Assembly: GCA_030685235.1 (NCBI GenBank)
Contig: MU839099.1
Location: 310,001-374,000 of the forward strand
Source of the DNA: Copromyces sp. CBS 386.78
Lineage: Eukaryota; Ascomycota; Sordariomycetes; Sordariales; Sordariaceae
Length of the DNA: 64,000 bases
Reading direction: 5' to 3'
Shown one piece after another: positions 1 through 15,019 of this stretch. Under the pieces are notes generated by a model. It worked only from the letters and a program-made list of their open reading frames with translations. It was not told the DNA's origin and searched no databases. The first letter of the stretch is position 1. Each line of letters starts with the position of its first letter. Made by a program: the position numbers and the translations under genes.

Positions 1-553
1 CTCAAGCGAACCAAGCAGCTTTTGGGGAAGAGCAGAAGGGAAGCACAGAATCCCTGCAACCATCACATCGACTTCCCTTTGTGTTGAGTCGCTCCTACCC
101 GCTCCTCCCTAGTGCCTCCCCAATTCCCACCCCTCCCCCCCCCCCAAAGCTCGCAAGTCACTGCGAGTCTCTTCGCGGTTTCTGTGTGGACTGTGGCTGT
201 GGTGGTCTGGTAGCATCGACGGGATTTGGTTATAATAACCACCCGGTCCGTTGCCTGTCTCGATTTCTTATTTCCTGTCTGGCTCCTGCTTCCTTTTCCC
301 AGTCGTCTTCCTGGTTGAACTATCCGCTTTCTTTTCTCCTTCCTCCCGGTTGTTGCTTCTCTTCAACCAAGGAATTGTTCTCCTACACCCAATCAGCACG
401 GTTGGCTTTGAGTTCTGGGAAAGAAAATAAAGGGGTCCGCCATCCGCACTTACACACGACCACAGCCCCGGTTCCTTTGAGTTGTTACACAGTTAACGCC
501 CTCACCTTCACACACTCATCTCACAAAATCGAAACCTAAGGAACCCCTACAAA
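1..553 (+). promoter_or_regulatory. Promoter and 5' leader of the DUF3712 gene
   Basis: This pyrimidine-rich stretch lies before the ATG at 554 and contains C-runs near 126-146 and CT-rich blocks near 270-370. It has an open frame from 81 to 539, but that frame is low in complexity, does not join the downstream coding frame, and resembles no protein I recognise. It probably belongs to the transcribed leader. No clear TATA box is visible. Confidence 0.4.
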
Positions 554-1773
554 ATGGACAACAAGCCCGAGTATACCCAGACGGAGAATGTCGTCGAGAA
601 GCCGCGCAAGCGAGGCTGCGCCGGCCACTGCTTGAAGTTTTGGTGGGCCTACTTGATCGCGCTCATCGTCATCGTTGTCATCGTCGTCCCAGTTATGTAA
701 GTCATAAACTCACTTGATCTCACTTATAAAGATGTGTTTGGTCGCTGATAGTCATACCACAGCCTCCTCGTTGCCGTTCCCAAGATCGCTCAGGACAAGC
801 TCGACCATGCCGAGCTCACCCTTGATAGCATCAAAATGACCAACTCCCGGGCTCACAACTTCACCATGTCTATTAACACCGAGATCCAGAGTGACGGAAA
901 GGTCAAGGCCAGGATCGAGCCTTTCGAGGGTGTCATGTATCTTGAGGATTTGCCCGAGCACAGGCCTTTCGCCAAGGTCCACTTCCCCGAGACCAACAGC
1001 GAGAAGTCCCAGATTGTCAACGTTACCCAGTTCACCATGATCGACGATATGGAGGCTTTCACCACCTTCAACACCTGGCTTCTACACAACGAGACTTTCA
1101 GGGTTACCGTCGAGGGTCCCACCAAGGTTCACGTCAAGGGTATCGCCAAGGCCTATGGTGTCACCTTCAAGAAGACCATTGAGATGCCCGGTAAGCATCC
1201 CTTTGTTATCTTGGTATTCTGCAAGCATGGTAGCTAACAGGAACAACAGGCCTCCGTATGCTTGATGGAACCATCGTCAGCAACACCACCGTCAACTCCT
1301 TTGCTAAGAAGGGCGTCAACAACTTCTTTGGTACCGTCCAGATCCCCAACTACTCCAAGGTTGCTTTCGAGCTTGTAAGTTGAACGCTTCAGTTCCATTC
1401 GTTATTGATATGCTGACCTGTCGCTTCTCAGGGCAATGCTACTTTCCACAACTACCTCCTTGACAAGGAAATCGGCACCGTCTACCTTGACAACCTTTCC
1501 CTCAAGCCCGGTAACGACAACGTTTATCCTATGCGCGCCACCATTGACGACCTCGGCTATGTCACCGGTCTTGCCGTGCAGAAGCCTTACTGCGATAAGC
1601 TCAAGGGCGTCCTCCCCTTCAAGCTCCGCGGCAAGAGTGTCGTCAACAATGGCGAGAGCCTCTCGTATATTGCCGATGCCTTGGCGACCGGAAACCAGAC
1701 TGTCCAGATCGACATTCGTGGCACCGTTGAGCGCTCTATGGGGATTACGCTCGGCTGCACCGACGACGAGTAA
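554..1773 (+). CDS. DUF3712 / LEA-2-like membrane-anchored protein
   Basis: Four exons, 554-696, 763-1190, 1250-1374 and 1432-1773, join in frame to 345 residues. Donors are GTAAGT, GTAAGC and GTAAGT, and acceptors are CACAG, ACAG and TCAG. A short basic cytosolic head (PRKRGC) is followed by one hydrophobic helix at about residues 29-53. A long beta-rich extracellular or lumenal part follows, with repeated 'NV.(V/F)' strands, as in the DUF3712 family of fungi. These proteins are thought to be vacuolar or plasma-membrane anchored, and their biochemical role is not established. The frame is continuous across all three introns with no stop, which supports the model. The ATG sits in a good context (CAAAATGG). 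Assignment to DUF3712 is by overall resemblance, not a search. Confidence 0.85.
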
Positions 1774-3041
1774 ACGCTATACACTGTCAACAAGCGTTTT
1801 GATATTTGAATACCCATGGATGGCGAGATTACGCGGAAACATTGCCTAGTGCCAGGTTACGCACTTTGGTCAATCTAATTCACTTTTTCTTGAACTACCA
1901 CATTGCGCCTGTGGTGTATACAGGTTCACGCCGCCACTTCATTCTTGCCTTGGTTTGGATAAATAGGGGGTCATTTTATGTTTTATGCTTATGTGTTTGA
2001 AGATACCATGGAATTGCACAAGGGCGAGGGATGATGAGGCACGGTTGCGGAATGAAGAGCTTCTCTTGGAACGATTAACGCGGAGAATACACTTAACTAA
2101 CGAGTTGGAAAGGGCCTCTTATGAAGCTAATATGTAAAAGAGTGTTCGATAGCTTACTTTGCTGTGATGATAGCAAAGAAGCAGACAAATAATTAAGAGA
2201 TACTAACCATCATACTAAAACCATTCGTGTGCTATTGCGTGAGTGACCAATAAATAGCTTTCCAAACTATTTAGTTAGCTTTGGGAAACATAATTTCCGA
2301 GCAACTGGATAAAAATACCAATTTCCATATTTGGGAGTGCTGTCCATTCCTGATCCCAGTAATAAGTAGCGTTTTGGATAGGCTCTAGATCAACTATGGT
2401 CTTGACATTCCGTATTAAAGCTATCCAAGACTATTTTAACTATAAAGGGAGAAAATGTCAAGTTGACGAAACGTTACGGTGGTGGATACAAGTAGGAGAG
2501 TAAGTATCTGGCATAGGGCTTTTAGTCGCGGATTTAATAAAAGGGGACTGTCGGACACCAACTACAACACTCGTGCGGGCGTCAGTCAGACGGTCGATTT
2601 TGCAGACCTGACGAGTAGCTTCTTCTCTTACAACTCACCTTGGGTGTCTTGGAGTCTACGTTACACTTGAAGTCACGAATCCTCAAAGTTAAATCCGCGC
2701 CTCTCCGTTTTAGTATAATCCCCTTTAGCGTATGGAGTTTTCGTCCTTTGTATCTGAGCTACGTATGGGCCATTACGAAGTCGTTGTGCTTTGCAACGCC
2801 CATTATAAGGATATATGCTTTTGTCGACAATTCTCTACGCCGAGCCACAGACCAACCCACTCCCGATGTTGACCATGCATGACCATGTCCGTGATAATGA
2901 CCGGTATGATCAATAGCTTTTCACAAAATAGTCCATCGAAACCTATATTCCGACCTTAGATCATCCTCTCGCCCCCTCTCTTTGAACCGGATACGCAAAT
3001 ACTGGAAACAGTTGCTTGTAGAAGTTCCCTGAACTCTCACC
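1774..3041. other. Intergenic, partly degenerate A+T-richer DNA
   Basis: This holds the 3' region of the DUF3712 gene and then, from about 2080 to 2900, DNA that is visibly richer in A+T than its neighbours. Only short open frames occur here (63-80 codons) and none resembles a known protein. It could be an old transposon remnant, but I see no terminal repeat or coding motif to prove it. Confidence 0.4.
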
Positions 3042-4280
3042 TCACGTATCAAACCTCGACTTCCTCTTTACCCCAGCCGTCGTGCCACCACCAGCACCAG
3101 CACTCGGCGTCCCCGTTCCGGTGCTGGTCCCGGTCGCCGTCCCGCTCATCCCCCCAGGGTAAGCCACACTTCCCAACGGCGTCGCGCTCCCCGTCCTATT
3201 CGCCATTTCGCTGCTTGTAGTACCACCACTAACAAACTCCACCCTCTCCCCTCTCTTCCTCTCACTCTCCTTCTGCATTCTCTCCTGCGTTTTTCGGATT
3301 CTATCTCTAAAGGCCCATCCCGGCATCGCAGTCGGATCCCAAACTTCCTTGGAGAGAGTGGTGGCGTATTGCTCCCATCCAGCCGGCGGCGGTACCTCCG
3401 TGTTGTCTGAGTTGTCGTTGTTGGCGGTTTCGGCAGGAAGATCGTCAAAGTAAAACTCCGTCTCAACCCCAACAAACCTCATCAATTTATCCATCAACCT
3501 CGGATTCTTCGTAGCTGCACTCTGCGCGATGCGCGAGTTGAAGTGCTGGCTCTTGGTGCGCTTCAGCTCGAGAAATTTGTCGAATTTGCTGGTTAGGGCC
3601 GCTAGGCGTTCCACTGACCCAATATCGGAAGGTGAGAGCGGAGGGGACGCGGGGATGTCCATGTTGGGAAGGGCGGGGAGGGTGAGATCGCGGAGTAAGG
3701 TGCGGGTTGCCGTGTAAGGGGATTTCGGGGGTTCTGCCGCTGATGGCCCAGAGGGTAGATTGGTGGAGGAGGTGGAGGGGTCGTCGAGGAAGGACATGTC
3801 GACGTCGGAGTCGGGGTCGGGGAGGGTGTTGAGTGAGGCTCCGGCTCCCGCGGGAGGGATGGAGGGGCCGAGGACTGGGCCTGGTGATGGTTCTCGGGCA
3901 GGTTGGGGTTGTTGTGGTAGCTCGTCTGAGGGCGCTGGTGGTTGTGGTGCTAATGGTTGCGAGAGTGTGGAATTTTGGAGGCCACTGGCGGCTGTTGTTG
4001 ACGATGTCGTTGCCATAGTAGGTTAGCCACTGACAGAGGGACATCTCATTGTTGTCGGGCGTATAGCGCGAAAACTTGAGCGTGTGGGGGCGTACCGGCA
4101 TCGTTTTGTGATAAATGTGAAGCTTTGTCGTTTACAAAGGCCTGAGGCTGTGAAGACATGTCAGCTTATAAACAGAACACGGTTTGTATCTAAGGACCAT
4201 CCTGTTGTTCTTACCAAAGTCGGGGTCTCGACTTGGACGTCCTCATCCTCGTCGCTGCTGTCGTACGCTACAAGTCCCAT
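3042..4280 (-). CDS. HCNGP / SAP30-binding-protein family nuclear protein
   Basis: Three exons on the minus strand, 4280-4215, 4147-4096 and 3991-3042, give 355 residues. Exon 1 encodes MGLVAYDSSDEDEDVQVET, the acidic N-terminus I know from fungal HCNGP proteins. Intron 1 is GTAAGA...GCTGAC...CACAG and intron 2 is GTACGC...GGCTAAC...CAACAG; phases are 0 and 1. Residues about 20-150 are Pro/Ser-rich. The conserved HCNGP core follows near 185-260 (FNSRI, NPRLMDKLMRFVGVE, KEVWDP). The end is KRKSRFDT, the usual terminal motif. SAP30BP proteins are nuclear and linked to Sin3 corepressor and pre-mRNA splicing. A single-exon model from the ATG at 4016 would miss the N-terminus. The promoter is shared, divergently, with PRE4. 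Confidence 0.85.
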
Positions 4281-4908
4281 GGTTGTAATTTAAGTTGACT
4301 CCGTGCGGTCGTACAAGGAATAAAGAGCCAAATCAATTGATGAGAAATGATATAAGTTTCATAAGGGCGCCGTCGTTGACGAGTAGAGGTAGTGAAGGTG
4401 AGTTCGAGATGAAGGGTGTCACGTGCTGATAGGAGGCTCAAGGCCAAGCCTGGAACCAAAACATTCAAAAGACGCTCGGGCCCTCTCCTACCTTCTAGAG
4501 GTATGGATCCACTATTTAAAGTGGGCTGCCCGGAACAGTGACGCCAAGCCAAGCCCAACAGCAACGGGAGTGGAAGGCAGCACCTGGACGCGAAGCTCCA
4601 GGGCAGGGGATGGAGCTCACCTCACTGGACTGGCGCAGCCTGCCACTGCCAGCTCCTCCAGCCGCAACGTCAAGTCAGTGACCAGGCGGAAGCTCCCCAC
4701 GTCAACACCATCATCTGTCCCAAACGAACCATTCCCCGTTTATCGTTATCTTGCCATATTCAACAACAACCAACGAACAACTTTCTGAGCGACCACGGAC
4801 GAGCATCTCGAATAGCGACCGAAGTTCGTCTTTACGCGAAGCCTCTTGTTTACGAAAACGATACCCCGCCTTTTAGAGCATTCTCTCGATTCCCAACTCT
4901 AGTTAACC
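4281..4908. promoter_or_regulatory. Divergent promoter between the HCNGP gene and PRE4
   Basis: These 628 bp separate two head-to-head genes, so both promoters must lie here. CT- and CA-rich blocks occur near 4640-4790. I see no obvious TATA box and no copy of the yeast proteasome element GGTGGCAAA. Confidence 0.6.
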
Positions 4909-5899
4909 ATGGATCACCGCCCGCAAGCTTGGGGTCGTGTACGTCTTCAACCCTCCCCGACCTGCTGTCGCAGCAGCATTTATACATAAATAACTCTACC
5001 CAACATGGACGGCATGGAATTAACATGTTGGTTTATGACCCTTACAGCCCAGAGACGATGTCTACGGCGCCTATGACCACTCCTACCTCCAGAACAGCGG
5101 CCCGAGGCAGGCGACACAAGCACCCATCGTGACGGGTACCTCCGTCATTGCGATCAAGTACAAGGATGGTGTAGTCATGGCTGCGGATAACCTTGGTACG
5201 TTTCTATCAGCCAACCTCACCTGCGTCGACCAAGCCACACCCATACCATAACACCACGCTAACCTGTCATCTTAAACAGCCTCCTACGGCTCCCTAGCCC
5301 GCTTCCCCGACGTCAAGCGCCTCCGCGTCTTCCTCGACTCCTCCGTCATCGGTTTCTCTGGCGACGTCTCCGACATGCAATTCCTCGACCGCCACCTTAC
5401 CGAGCTCTCCATCGACGAAGCGTACGAGGACCCCTCATCGGACAGCAAGGCCGGCCAGTTGAACGCCGCCAATCTGCACAAGTACCTGCAAAAGCTTCTC
5501 TACAAGCGCCGCAATGACTTCGACCCTCTCTGGAACCAGCTTCTGATCGCTGGTTTCGACGGCGACTCCAAGCCGTACCTGGCTTCCGTTGACCTGCGCG
5601 GCACGTCGTTCACTTCACCTTCGCTGGCGACGGGCTTTGGCAGCGCGCTGGCGCAGCCTATCATGCGCCGGTATGCGGCGACGGAGGAGGATGCGGCCAA
5701 GCTGAGCCGCGAGGAGGCGGTGGAGGTTATCAAGGAGTGCATGAAGGTGCTGTATTATCGTGACGCGAGGAGCTTGGATCGGTACAGCATTGCGGTTGTG
5801 ACGAAGGAGGGCGTGGAGCTGAAGGAGGATGAGCAGCTTGAGAAGCAGAGCTGGGCTTTTGCTGAGCGGATTAAGGGGTATGGTACTCAGACTGTTTAA
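4909..5899 (+). CDS. PRE4: 20S proteasome beta-7 subunit (Pre4/PSMB4 type)
   Basis: Exons 4909-4938, 5048-5195 and 5280-5899 give 265 residues; both introns begin GTACGT and the frame is kept. Exon 1 is only 30 nt (MDHRPQAWGR). The segment PIVTGTSVIAIKYKDGVV at residues 37-54, then MAADNLASYGSLARF, is the signature of yeast Pre4 and human PSMB4. Later landmarks are GDVSDMQ, NPLWN-like DFDPLWNQLLIAGF, SLATGFGSALAQP and MKVLYYRDARS. This beta subunit is one of the non-catalytic ones: it is processed but has no active-site role, and its C-terminal tail clamps the two beta rings together. The gene lies about 8 kb from another proteasome gene (RPT4); I see no shared promoter element and treat this as coincidence. 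Confidence 0.95.
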
Positions 5900-6704
5900 G
5901 GTCTGCACGTACATAGGCTAGCATGGCTTAGGTGATGGCAGGGCTCGGGTGATAATGAGAGCTTATTGGAATGAAATCGCATCAATGAAAAGATGTCATA
6001 CGCTGACGAAGATAATGTGGCCCGTTTGATCTCCTAAAGCAATGGAATTTCTAGCGAAGCTGTGATATCCATGACCCAGTATGGTGATTGGACGCGCGGT
6101 CACAACATGGCACTGACCTGAGCATTAGGTTCCGATTCCAGAATCCCAGAGACAGTAGCGCCTAACTCTTATCATCCTCTTTCTCGCCTCGAGTTATGCA
6201 GCACATCAGCACCGGAGACGTACCATATGGTCACTTTGCCAGACATGCATTATCAACACAGTACCATTACTGTTACTAGCTAACTCCTTAATACCAGTTC
6301 CATCACATCGTCCTTGAATGTGACAAACAGATCGCAAAGTACGCTTCAAATCATGAGCACAGTATTCCGTAACCCAAATTGTTCCATCCGTCCCGACTCC
6401 CTTGATTTCCATCCATTTCACTTTTGACATCCCCGTGCGCGCCTTGGCTTTTCGCCTTTTTCTTCCTTCTTCCTTTCCTCCCAGATCAGATCAGATCAGA
6501 TGTTTGTGCTTCCCAGCCCAGCAAGTAAAAACTCCACCACGCCCGCCTATAGACCAAAGCACGATGTAGATTACAAATAGGTATATCAAAAATCCGCTCA
6601 TCAACACAGAAAGACCTGTCTTCCTTCAGTGGTTGTCTCGTCGTCTCTTCGTTCGTGCAAAAGTGTCGATCGCTCTACCGACGACCCCTTTCATTTATCC
6701 TCGT
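5900..6704. other. Convergent 3' regions of PRE4 and GFA1
   Basis: The two genes converge here, so about 800 bp hold both 3' untranslated regions. A short direct repeat of GATCA occurs near 6484-6500. No gene is visible. Confidence 0.6.
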
Positions 6705-9256
<2,552 letters not shown>

Positions 9257-9412
9257 GTTGACTGATTAACCAACGAACGACGGTACCGAATATAGAATTA
9301 GGGCTTGTTGTAGTTGTGTTGTGGAAGTTCGGGTAGTGGTCGCTATCGTCTTGCGGTGAGACGGTGTACGGAGTTGTACGGGGCGCGGGACCTGGATCGG
9401 GGGGAAGAAGGT
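9257..9412 (-). promoter_or_regulatory. Proximal 5' leader of GFA1
   Basis: This short stretch lies directly upstream of the GFA1 start on the minus strand. It is followed by the G-run and assembly gap at 9413-9790, so the promoter sequence beyond it is unreliable until resequenced. Confidence 0.5.
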
Positions 9413-9790
9413 GGGGGGGGGGGGGGGGGGGGGTATAAAGTAATAAAAAAACGGAAAGAAGGCGAAGCGAACGTGTGGAACGACGGGGTCCGTCGGGGTG
9501 GTTTTTGGGACCAAAGGAAAAGCCAGTTTATAGGAAAAATAAAAANNNNNNNNNNGGGCGGCCCCCCGGCCCCCCGCCGCGCGCCCCGCCCCCGCGGCCC
9601 CCCCCCCCCCGCCGCCCCCCGCCCGCCCCCGCCCCCCCCCCGCCCCCCCCCCCCCCCCCCCCAATCAAGTATTAAAGAAACGGACAGAAGGCGAAGCGAA
9701 CGTGAGGAACGTCGGGGTCAGTCGGGGTCGTTTGGAGGACGAAAGGAAGAGCGAGATGAATGGATAGATAGAACAGAGCAGGCCAGAAGG
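9413..9790. other. Assembly gap with a probable false duplication
   Basis: A run of 21 G at 9413-9433 is followed by 9434-9545, ten N at 9546-9555, a chaotic G/C block (9556-9662) and then 9663 onward. The stretch after the G-run and the stretch after the C-run read as two versions of the same DNA: both carry AAACGGA, AGAAGGCGAAGCGAACGTG, GGAACG and GTCGGGGT in the same order and spacing. The left copy has the scattered errors expected of poor read ends past a homopolymer. I take this as one locus split into two by the assembler. Confidence 0.75.
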
Positions 9791-12700
9791 GAGTCCAAAG
9801 ACTCTCGACGGCCACGGGGAGAGACTTGTCTTTATGGCCGAAACGGGCGGGGAGGGTACGGCGCTCTCGTCACTTCTCTTGGCTCTCTTTGCTTCTCTCT
9901 CTGTTCTCTTCGGTCCTCTTTTGGCATCTCTCACTGGAGACCGGGACTGGCGAGACTGGAGACGGGACTGGACTGGCTGTGTTTAGGTCGGCCCCGTTGC
10001 CCCGTCCACGGGCGGATTTGGTGGACAGCACTGGCCAGCGCTGACGGCAGGGACAGGCGGCACCAATGGCATTGACCGGTTCGCTGGTGAGACTGCTGCA
10101 GGTGCAGCCTCCCAGGTGGGGCACACGCGCACTATCGCCAAGGACAGGGGTCTCGCCCACCTGCTCGCTTTCTCCTTGGCCGGCCAAACGACAAGAAAGA
10201 CCGCTAAGCTTAGGTTTGTGTCCACCGCCCGAACGGTCTCGGGGTCCGTCCAGATTCTGCCAAACTCGTCCCATGCTCGTTGATTTTTCTTTGTCCATTG
10301 CTTTTGTCTCCAGAAGCCCCGCCCCATTGTCGATACTAGTACGGAGTCAGCGAAAATCAGAAATCGTATGCGGATTCGAATGTTGTGGTGATCATACTCA
10401 TAGCCCAGCGTTTCAGCGTGATACCGGTTCGGGGGTGGCTGTTTCGGTGGTGGCCTTGATATGGCGGGGGACAAGCCGTTTCCAGGGCAGGACGGTTTGT
10501 GCTTGATGGAGGGGTTCGGTTTGTTGTCATTGGGATTGTTGCTGTTGACTTCATCTCTGTAACGTACAGGTACAGACCACCCACCCACCTTGCAACAGTT
10601 CATTCGATGCCACCTGGAATCTTCTTGACAACTCTTGACAACTTAACATCATGATGACTACCTCGAGGCTATATCCATGCCTTCCTCCCATCAAGAAAAT
10701 CTCTTCTCTTTGTTGTGTCTCGCAAGACTTTGCTTCACTAACCTACTTAGCTCTTACATGTACAAAGGCTCAGCTGAAGTAGCTCATGCTATCCCACCAC
10801 GATATGTGTAGAAAGCTAGGCCGCATGTATACTTCCTGACTTCTTAAATTCTTCGCACGATACCTATCTTGTGTTTCAGCCAACGGAGGATGCCATGCTC
10901 ATCAATGGTAAACAGTTAAATGCAAGCCATTTCAGCTTTGTCAGTGATGGACAACTCTGAACGGGCAGAACGAGGCACGGGGTTCCCTTTATTGGTGGGG
11001 GTCATCATGGTTGCCCACGCATAACCTCATGCACTGCACGCACTGCGCTCGGCAGACGGACAGCTATGGTAGAAAGATACATACAACTCTCCACAACATC
11101 CGCGACGACTCGTCACCCCAGGCCTCGAAAATGGTAATGGAAATGAAAAGGCTCTCTCCAGATGGACCGTGGCATGCTCCTGCAAGCCTTCTCGATATCT
11201 CTACCTTCTCACCGCCTTCCCGGGTCTCCCCTCATCTTCCGATAAGTGCGAGCACGTAATGCCAAATTCCGATGTTTATGCTGTGTCGATATTTCAGGGG
11301 TTTCACGGCAATGGCGGTGGAGAGCCTCGTTCGTAACAGTGGGCCGAAGCAGGGGGGCCGGCACCCGTTCCAAGCCCTCCGCGACGTCACTGTCTGCTTG
11401 CCCTTCGCGTATGACGCGCGCCATCCATTCTTCAAGCCCGGCGATCGACCGTGGCATGCTTTCCGAAATGTGCGGGATAACAGATAAACATACGGGGTAC
11501 GGGGACGCCATCACGCGGTTAGTGTCGATCAACCCCTGACCTACTCAGCCTCCCGAACCCGGGACGGAGCAGAACAACGACAACAACAAACATCTGCCGC
11601 CTTTATACAAGACAAACCTCTTCAAGGCATAAACCTCCCGACCCTAGTTCGGCCTGTCTTCGTTCCTAGGCGCCCTCAAGATCCATAAAATTTTCCTTGG
11701 GGACTTCTTCACACGAGGATACTGCTTGCCGCCGGGTTGCTAGCCGAATTTCCAAGCAACAGAGTGGAAGCCATCTTTTAGGAGGAGCCCACTTTTTGCG
11801 GCTGTGACACCTCTTTCCACGGGCACAAGGAGGACCATCCAAGCCGCTAAGAACCAAAAAAAGTGGAAAAAGAGAGGACCAAGTTCGGCCGCCGGCCGGG
11901 ATGCGCTATTCTTAGCAACCCATGATATACTTTCGCTCCCAGAATGCCGGGTCATTCATATGCTAGGCAACAAAAAGTTTTTCCAAAAGAAACACGATGT
12001 CACAAGGATTGATGGAATCTATCCATTACCTGAATCACCATGTCCATCACCAGTCAGTCAGCCACTAACAAAGGACAAATACGAAATATTGTCCGCGGTC
12101 CAGTTTACCCTTTTCGATCTCTCTGACCAGCCATCTCACATGGTTCACAACCCGCTTCGGCTTTACTTTGCTCTTGGTGCAATTTCGGAATACGGTTCCG
12201 CCTTGGCCAAAGGCGGGCAAGCTCTCACTTACACCACCCACGAAGCAACGACACTAACATCTAGTATCAAGGTTGGTGATGCTAGCGTCACCACGAAATG
12301 AACAACCGACGGGAGTTGTACATTCCAGCCTCGAGAATTATTCCGCCATCCATCACGGAATTGCCGCCTCTACTATCACTACACTACTAATCCGCCATTC
12401 TACCTCGTATCGTGTTGATCCGCCCTTCGGCGGCGGCGCCCGCCCAGGAACAGAAATCAGAAACAGGAACCGAAGCTACCTACCACTAACAGAGTGGATG
12501 GATGACACCATCCCAGCCATTGAGCCGCATAGCACTATCTGTTTCCATCACACATCAACACATCAGAAGAGGTAAAGTGCACGCTAGCAAGTTGCAAGCT
12601 GAGCATCGAAGGAATCATGATTCAGTTTTTTTTTTACGTGTATAACAAATGTAGGTAGGGGAAGGTAGTCAATGTCTCGGGCCGATCCATCCCACAAGGC

Positions 12701-13633
12701 AACCTCTGCGGGATGGGACCATGAAAACACGCGGAGAAGTGGCACAATCAACGTCACAGACAGACAGATATCATTGACAAGAAATGTACCTATGTCCGAG
12801 AAACTTGATGCCGGAGTTTCGGCTTCCTCGTTTGCTAATTTGCTAAGATATCCGAGACATGCGGGTTTATGAGTGAGAAGAGAAAGCAAGCAAATCCAGC
12901 CTCGTTGCCTCGCCCGTTACCAACAAACGATTTTCAGTTTTACCTTCCCTTTCTGCTGGGTCCTATATGAAAGGAACACCACAAGAGCGACTAAGGGATT
13001 GCACAACAAACCGGGACAATCTTGCCATCCATCCATCATCCTCTTAGCAAGGCAAAACAACAAGCCACCGTGCCGTCGACCAGCAGCCGGAAAGCTGCAT
13101 GGCGGTGGTGAAAACGTGCTTGGTGTGCCACTTCAATAATGCTGTGTCGGGTGAAGTGACGGTGGCTCGGGTGGTCAGCCCATCAGTTTTTGTGTTGCGC
13201 ACCTATCTTCTCGTGGTTGGACACTCACCACCGCCGCGGAAACGGAATCATCTCAAGCGACGGTGGTTCATACAGTCATTTGTTTATCAAGTAGTCGGAC
13301 TACACCGGAATATTACCAGAAGAAACGAGTACTGCAGCTTAGAGGACATATCACTGCTTACTGGCCTTTGCTAGAAACATAGAAGGCAAAGGGACTGTGC
13401 CATAAGCCATCAAATAATCATTGTGACGCCCTTTCTGCGGGCATCGTGGTACTTCGCTTGCGTAGAAATTACAGTTCAGAGTTCGCCCATCATCTTTCTT
13501 CCTCCTCGCATTTAGGAAGGGCGCAAAGTATTCTAGTTTTCTATGTCCGCGTCTAAGATGCTTTGTCACTGTTGTTGTTCAACCGCTACCACCTCTACCC
13601 ACCGCCCAACCTCCAGTTACTGCATGGTTATTA
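9791..13633. other. Long gene-poor interval between GFA1 and RPT4
   Basis: Nearly 3.9 kb lie between the GFA1 leader and the RPT4 stop. Several open frames of 100-206 codons exist on both strands, for instance 9983-10603 (-) and 11804-12301 (+). Their composition is not protein-like and I recognise no domain in any. CT-rich and GA-rich tracts occur around 9885-9990. The interval probably holds the GFA1 promoter, the RPT4 3' end, and perhaps non-coding transcripts. Confidence 0.4.
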
Positions 13634-15019
13634 TTATAGCTTCTGGTATTCGAGCTTGCCCTCAAGCTTCTTGGACTCGGCGACCTTGCGCACCGCCTTG
13701 TTGAAGTCGTCTTGGCTGATCGCATCGCGGTAATCCTTGATTGCAAAAAGACCACTGTGAAGAAGATGAAGGTTAGCAAAGGAGTCGCACGGTCGGTGTT
13801 GTTGTCATAGCAGAAAATCAGTAACTTACGCCTCAGTAACCACGTTACGCAAATCAGCACCGTTCAAGCCGTCGCTCATCTTCACAACACTCTCGTAGTC
13901 GATATCGCCCTCAATAACCACACCGGAGGCATGGATCTTGAGAATCTCCAGGCGACCGACCTCATTCGGCAGAGGGATCTCGATCTTGCGATCTAGACGG
14001 CCGGCACGCAGCAAAGCGGGGTCGAGAGTATCGGGGCGGTTCGTCGCCATGATGATCTTGGTCTTGCCGAGGTAGTCGAAACCGTCGAGCTGGTTGAGGA
14101 GCTCCATAAGTGTACGCTGGATTTCTCTGTCGGCAGATGTACCCTCGCTGAAACGCCTGCCACCGATGGCGTCGATCTCGTCCATGAAGATAATGCAGGG
14201 CTCGTGTTCCTTGGCGTAGCCAAACATTTCGCGGATAAGTCGGGCAGATTCTCCTATGTACTTGTCGACGATGGCGGAGGAGACGACTATAGAAGCGGAA
14301 TGTTAGTGACCTGGGTCGAGTAATATCACCACAACAAATGCAGGGGAAAGATCGTGAGAGCTTACCTTTCAAGAAGTTGGTCTCCAAGCTGCTCGCGACA
14401 GCCCTGGCTAGTAGCGTCTTTCCGGTACCTGGGGGACCATAGAGCAAGACACCCTTGGGAGGCTTGATACCGACTCGCAAGAACAGCTCTGGGTTCTTGA
14501 GCGGCAGTTCGATAACCTCTCTGAGCTCGCGAATCTGATCGTTGAGACCGCCGATACCCGCGAAGCTGACTTGACCGGGATCCTCGAGCGACATGTTGTA
14601 TACTAGCGGGTCGACCTCGCGGGGGAGCATGCGCATGATGGTGAGGGTCGTCATGTCGAGCGCCACACGTGTTCCTTGCTTGAGCTTCGCCTTGTCGACC
14701 TTTGATCGGCAGCCGACGACGTACCTCGGGCCGGAGGAAGCCTTGACAATAACTGTCGCATGGCAGGTTAGTGATAGTTGCCAGATTATGAGTGGGGGAT
14801 GCAAGACGTACACCTCTCATCGTCCAGTTGCTTAAGGACCTCGCCGATGATTTGGCCGACACTTTGCAACGCCTTGATGTTGTCTTCTGTTTGGTCGTAC
14901 TCCTTTTGCAGTCCCTTGAGCTCCAAACGCAAGTTCTTGAGCTTCGCCTCCCACTCTCGCGACTCGATCAGCTTCGCCTTGAACGAAGCCAACGCATGCT
15001 GGCGCTCCTGGTCCGCCAT
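13634..15019 (-). CDS. RPT4: 26S proteasome regulatory ATPase Rpt4
   Basis: Four minus-strand exons, 15019-14812, 14752-14366, 14286-13830 and 13754-13634, give 390 residues. The first 60 residues form a coiled coil ([20 protein letters not shown]...). An OB-fold part follows ([20 protein letters not shown]). The AAA+ ATPase domain has Walker A GPPGTGKT at residues 175-182, Walker [15 protein letters not shown], the pore-loop region [16 protein letters not shown] and sensor/arginine-finger segment [21 protein letters not shown]. This is one of the six ATPases in the base of the 19S cap; it unfolds ubiquitinated substrates and threads them into the 20S core. Donors are GTACGT, GTAAGC and GTAAGT; phases close. 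The terminal residues EYQKL lack a classic HbYX tail, as is usual for Rpt4. Confidence 0.96.

Noticed and set aside
81..539. 152-codon open frame before the DUF3712 gene
   Set aside because: Ser/Pro/Leu-rich from CT-rich DNA, no known similarity, not in frame with the gene; treated as leader.
9314..10075. 253-codon frame that crosses the N gap
   Set aside because: It depends on unknown bases and on the G/C block that looks like an assembly artefact.
11804..12301. 165-codon plus-strand frame in the GFA1-RPT4 interval
   Set aside because: No domain, no splice or promoter context, and unremarkable codon use; kept only as part of the gene-poor interval.
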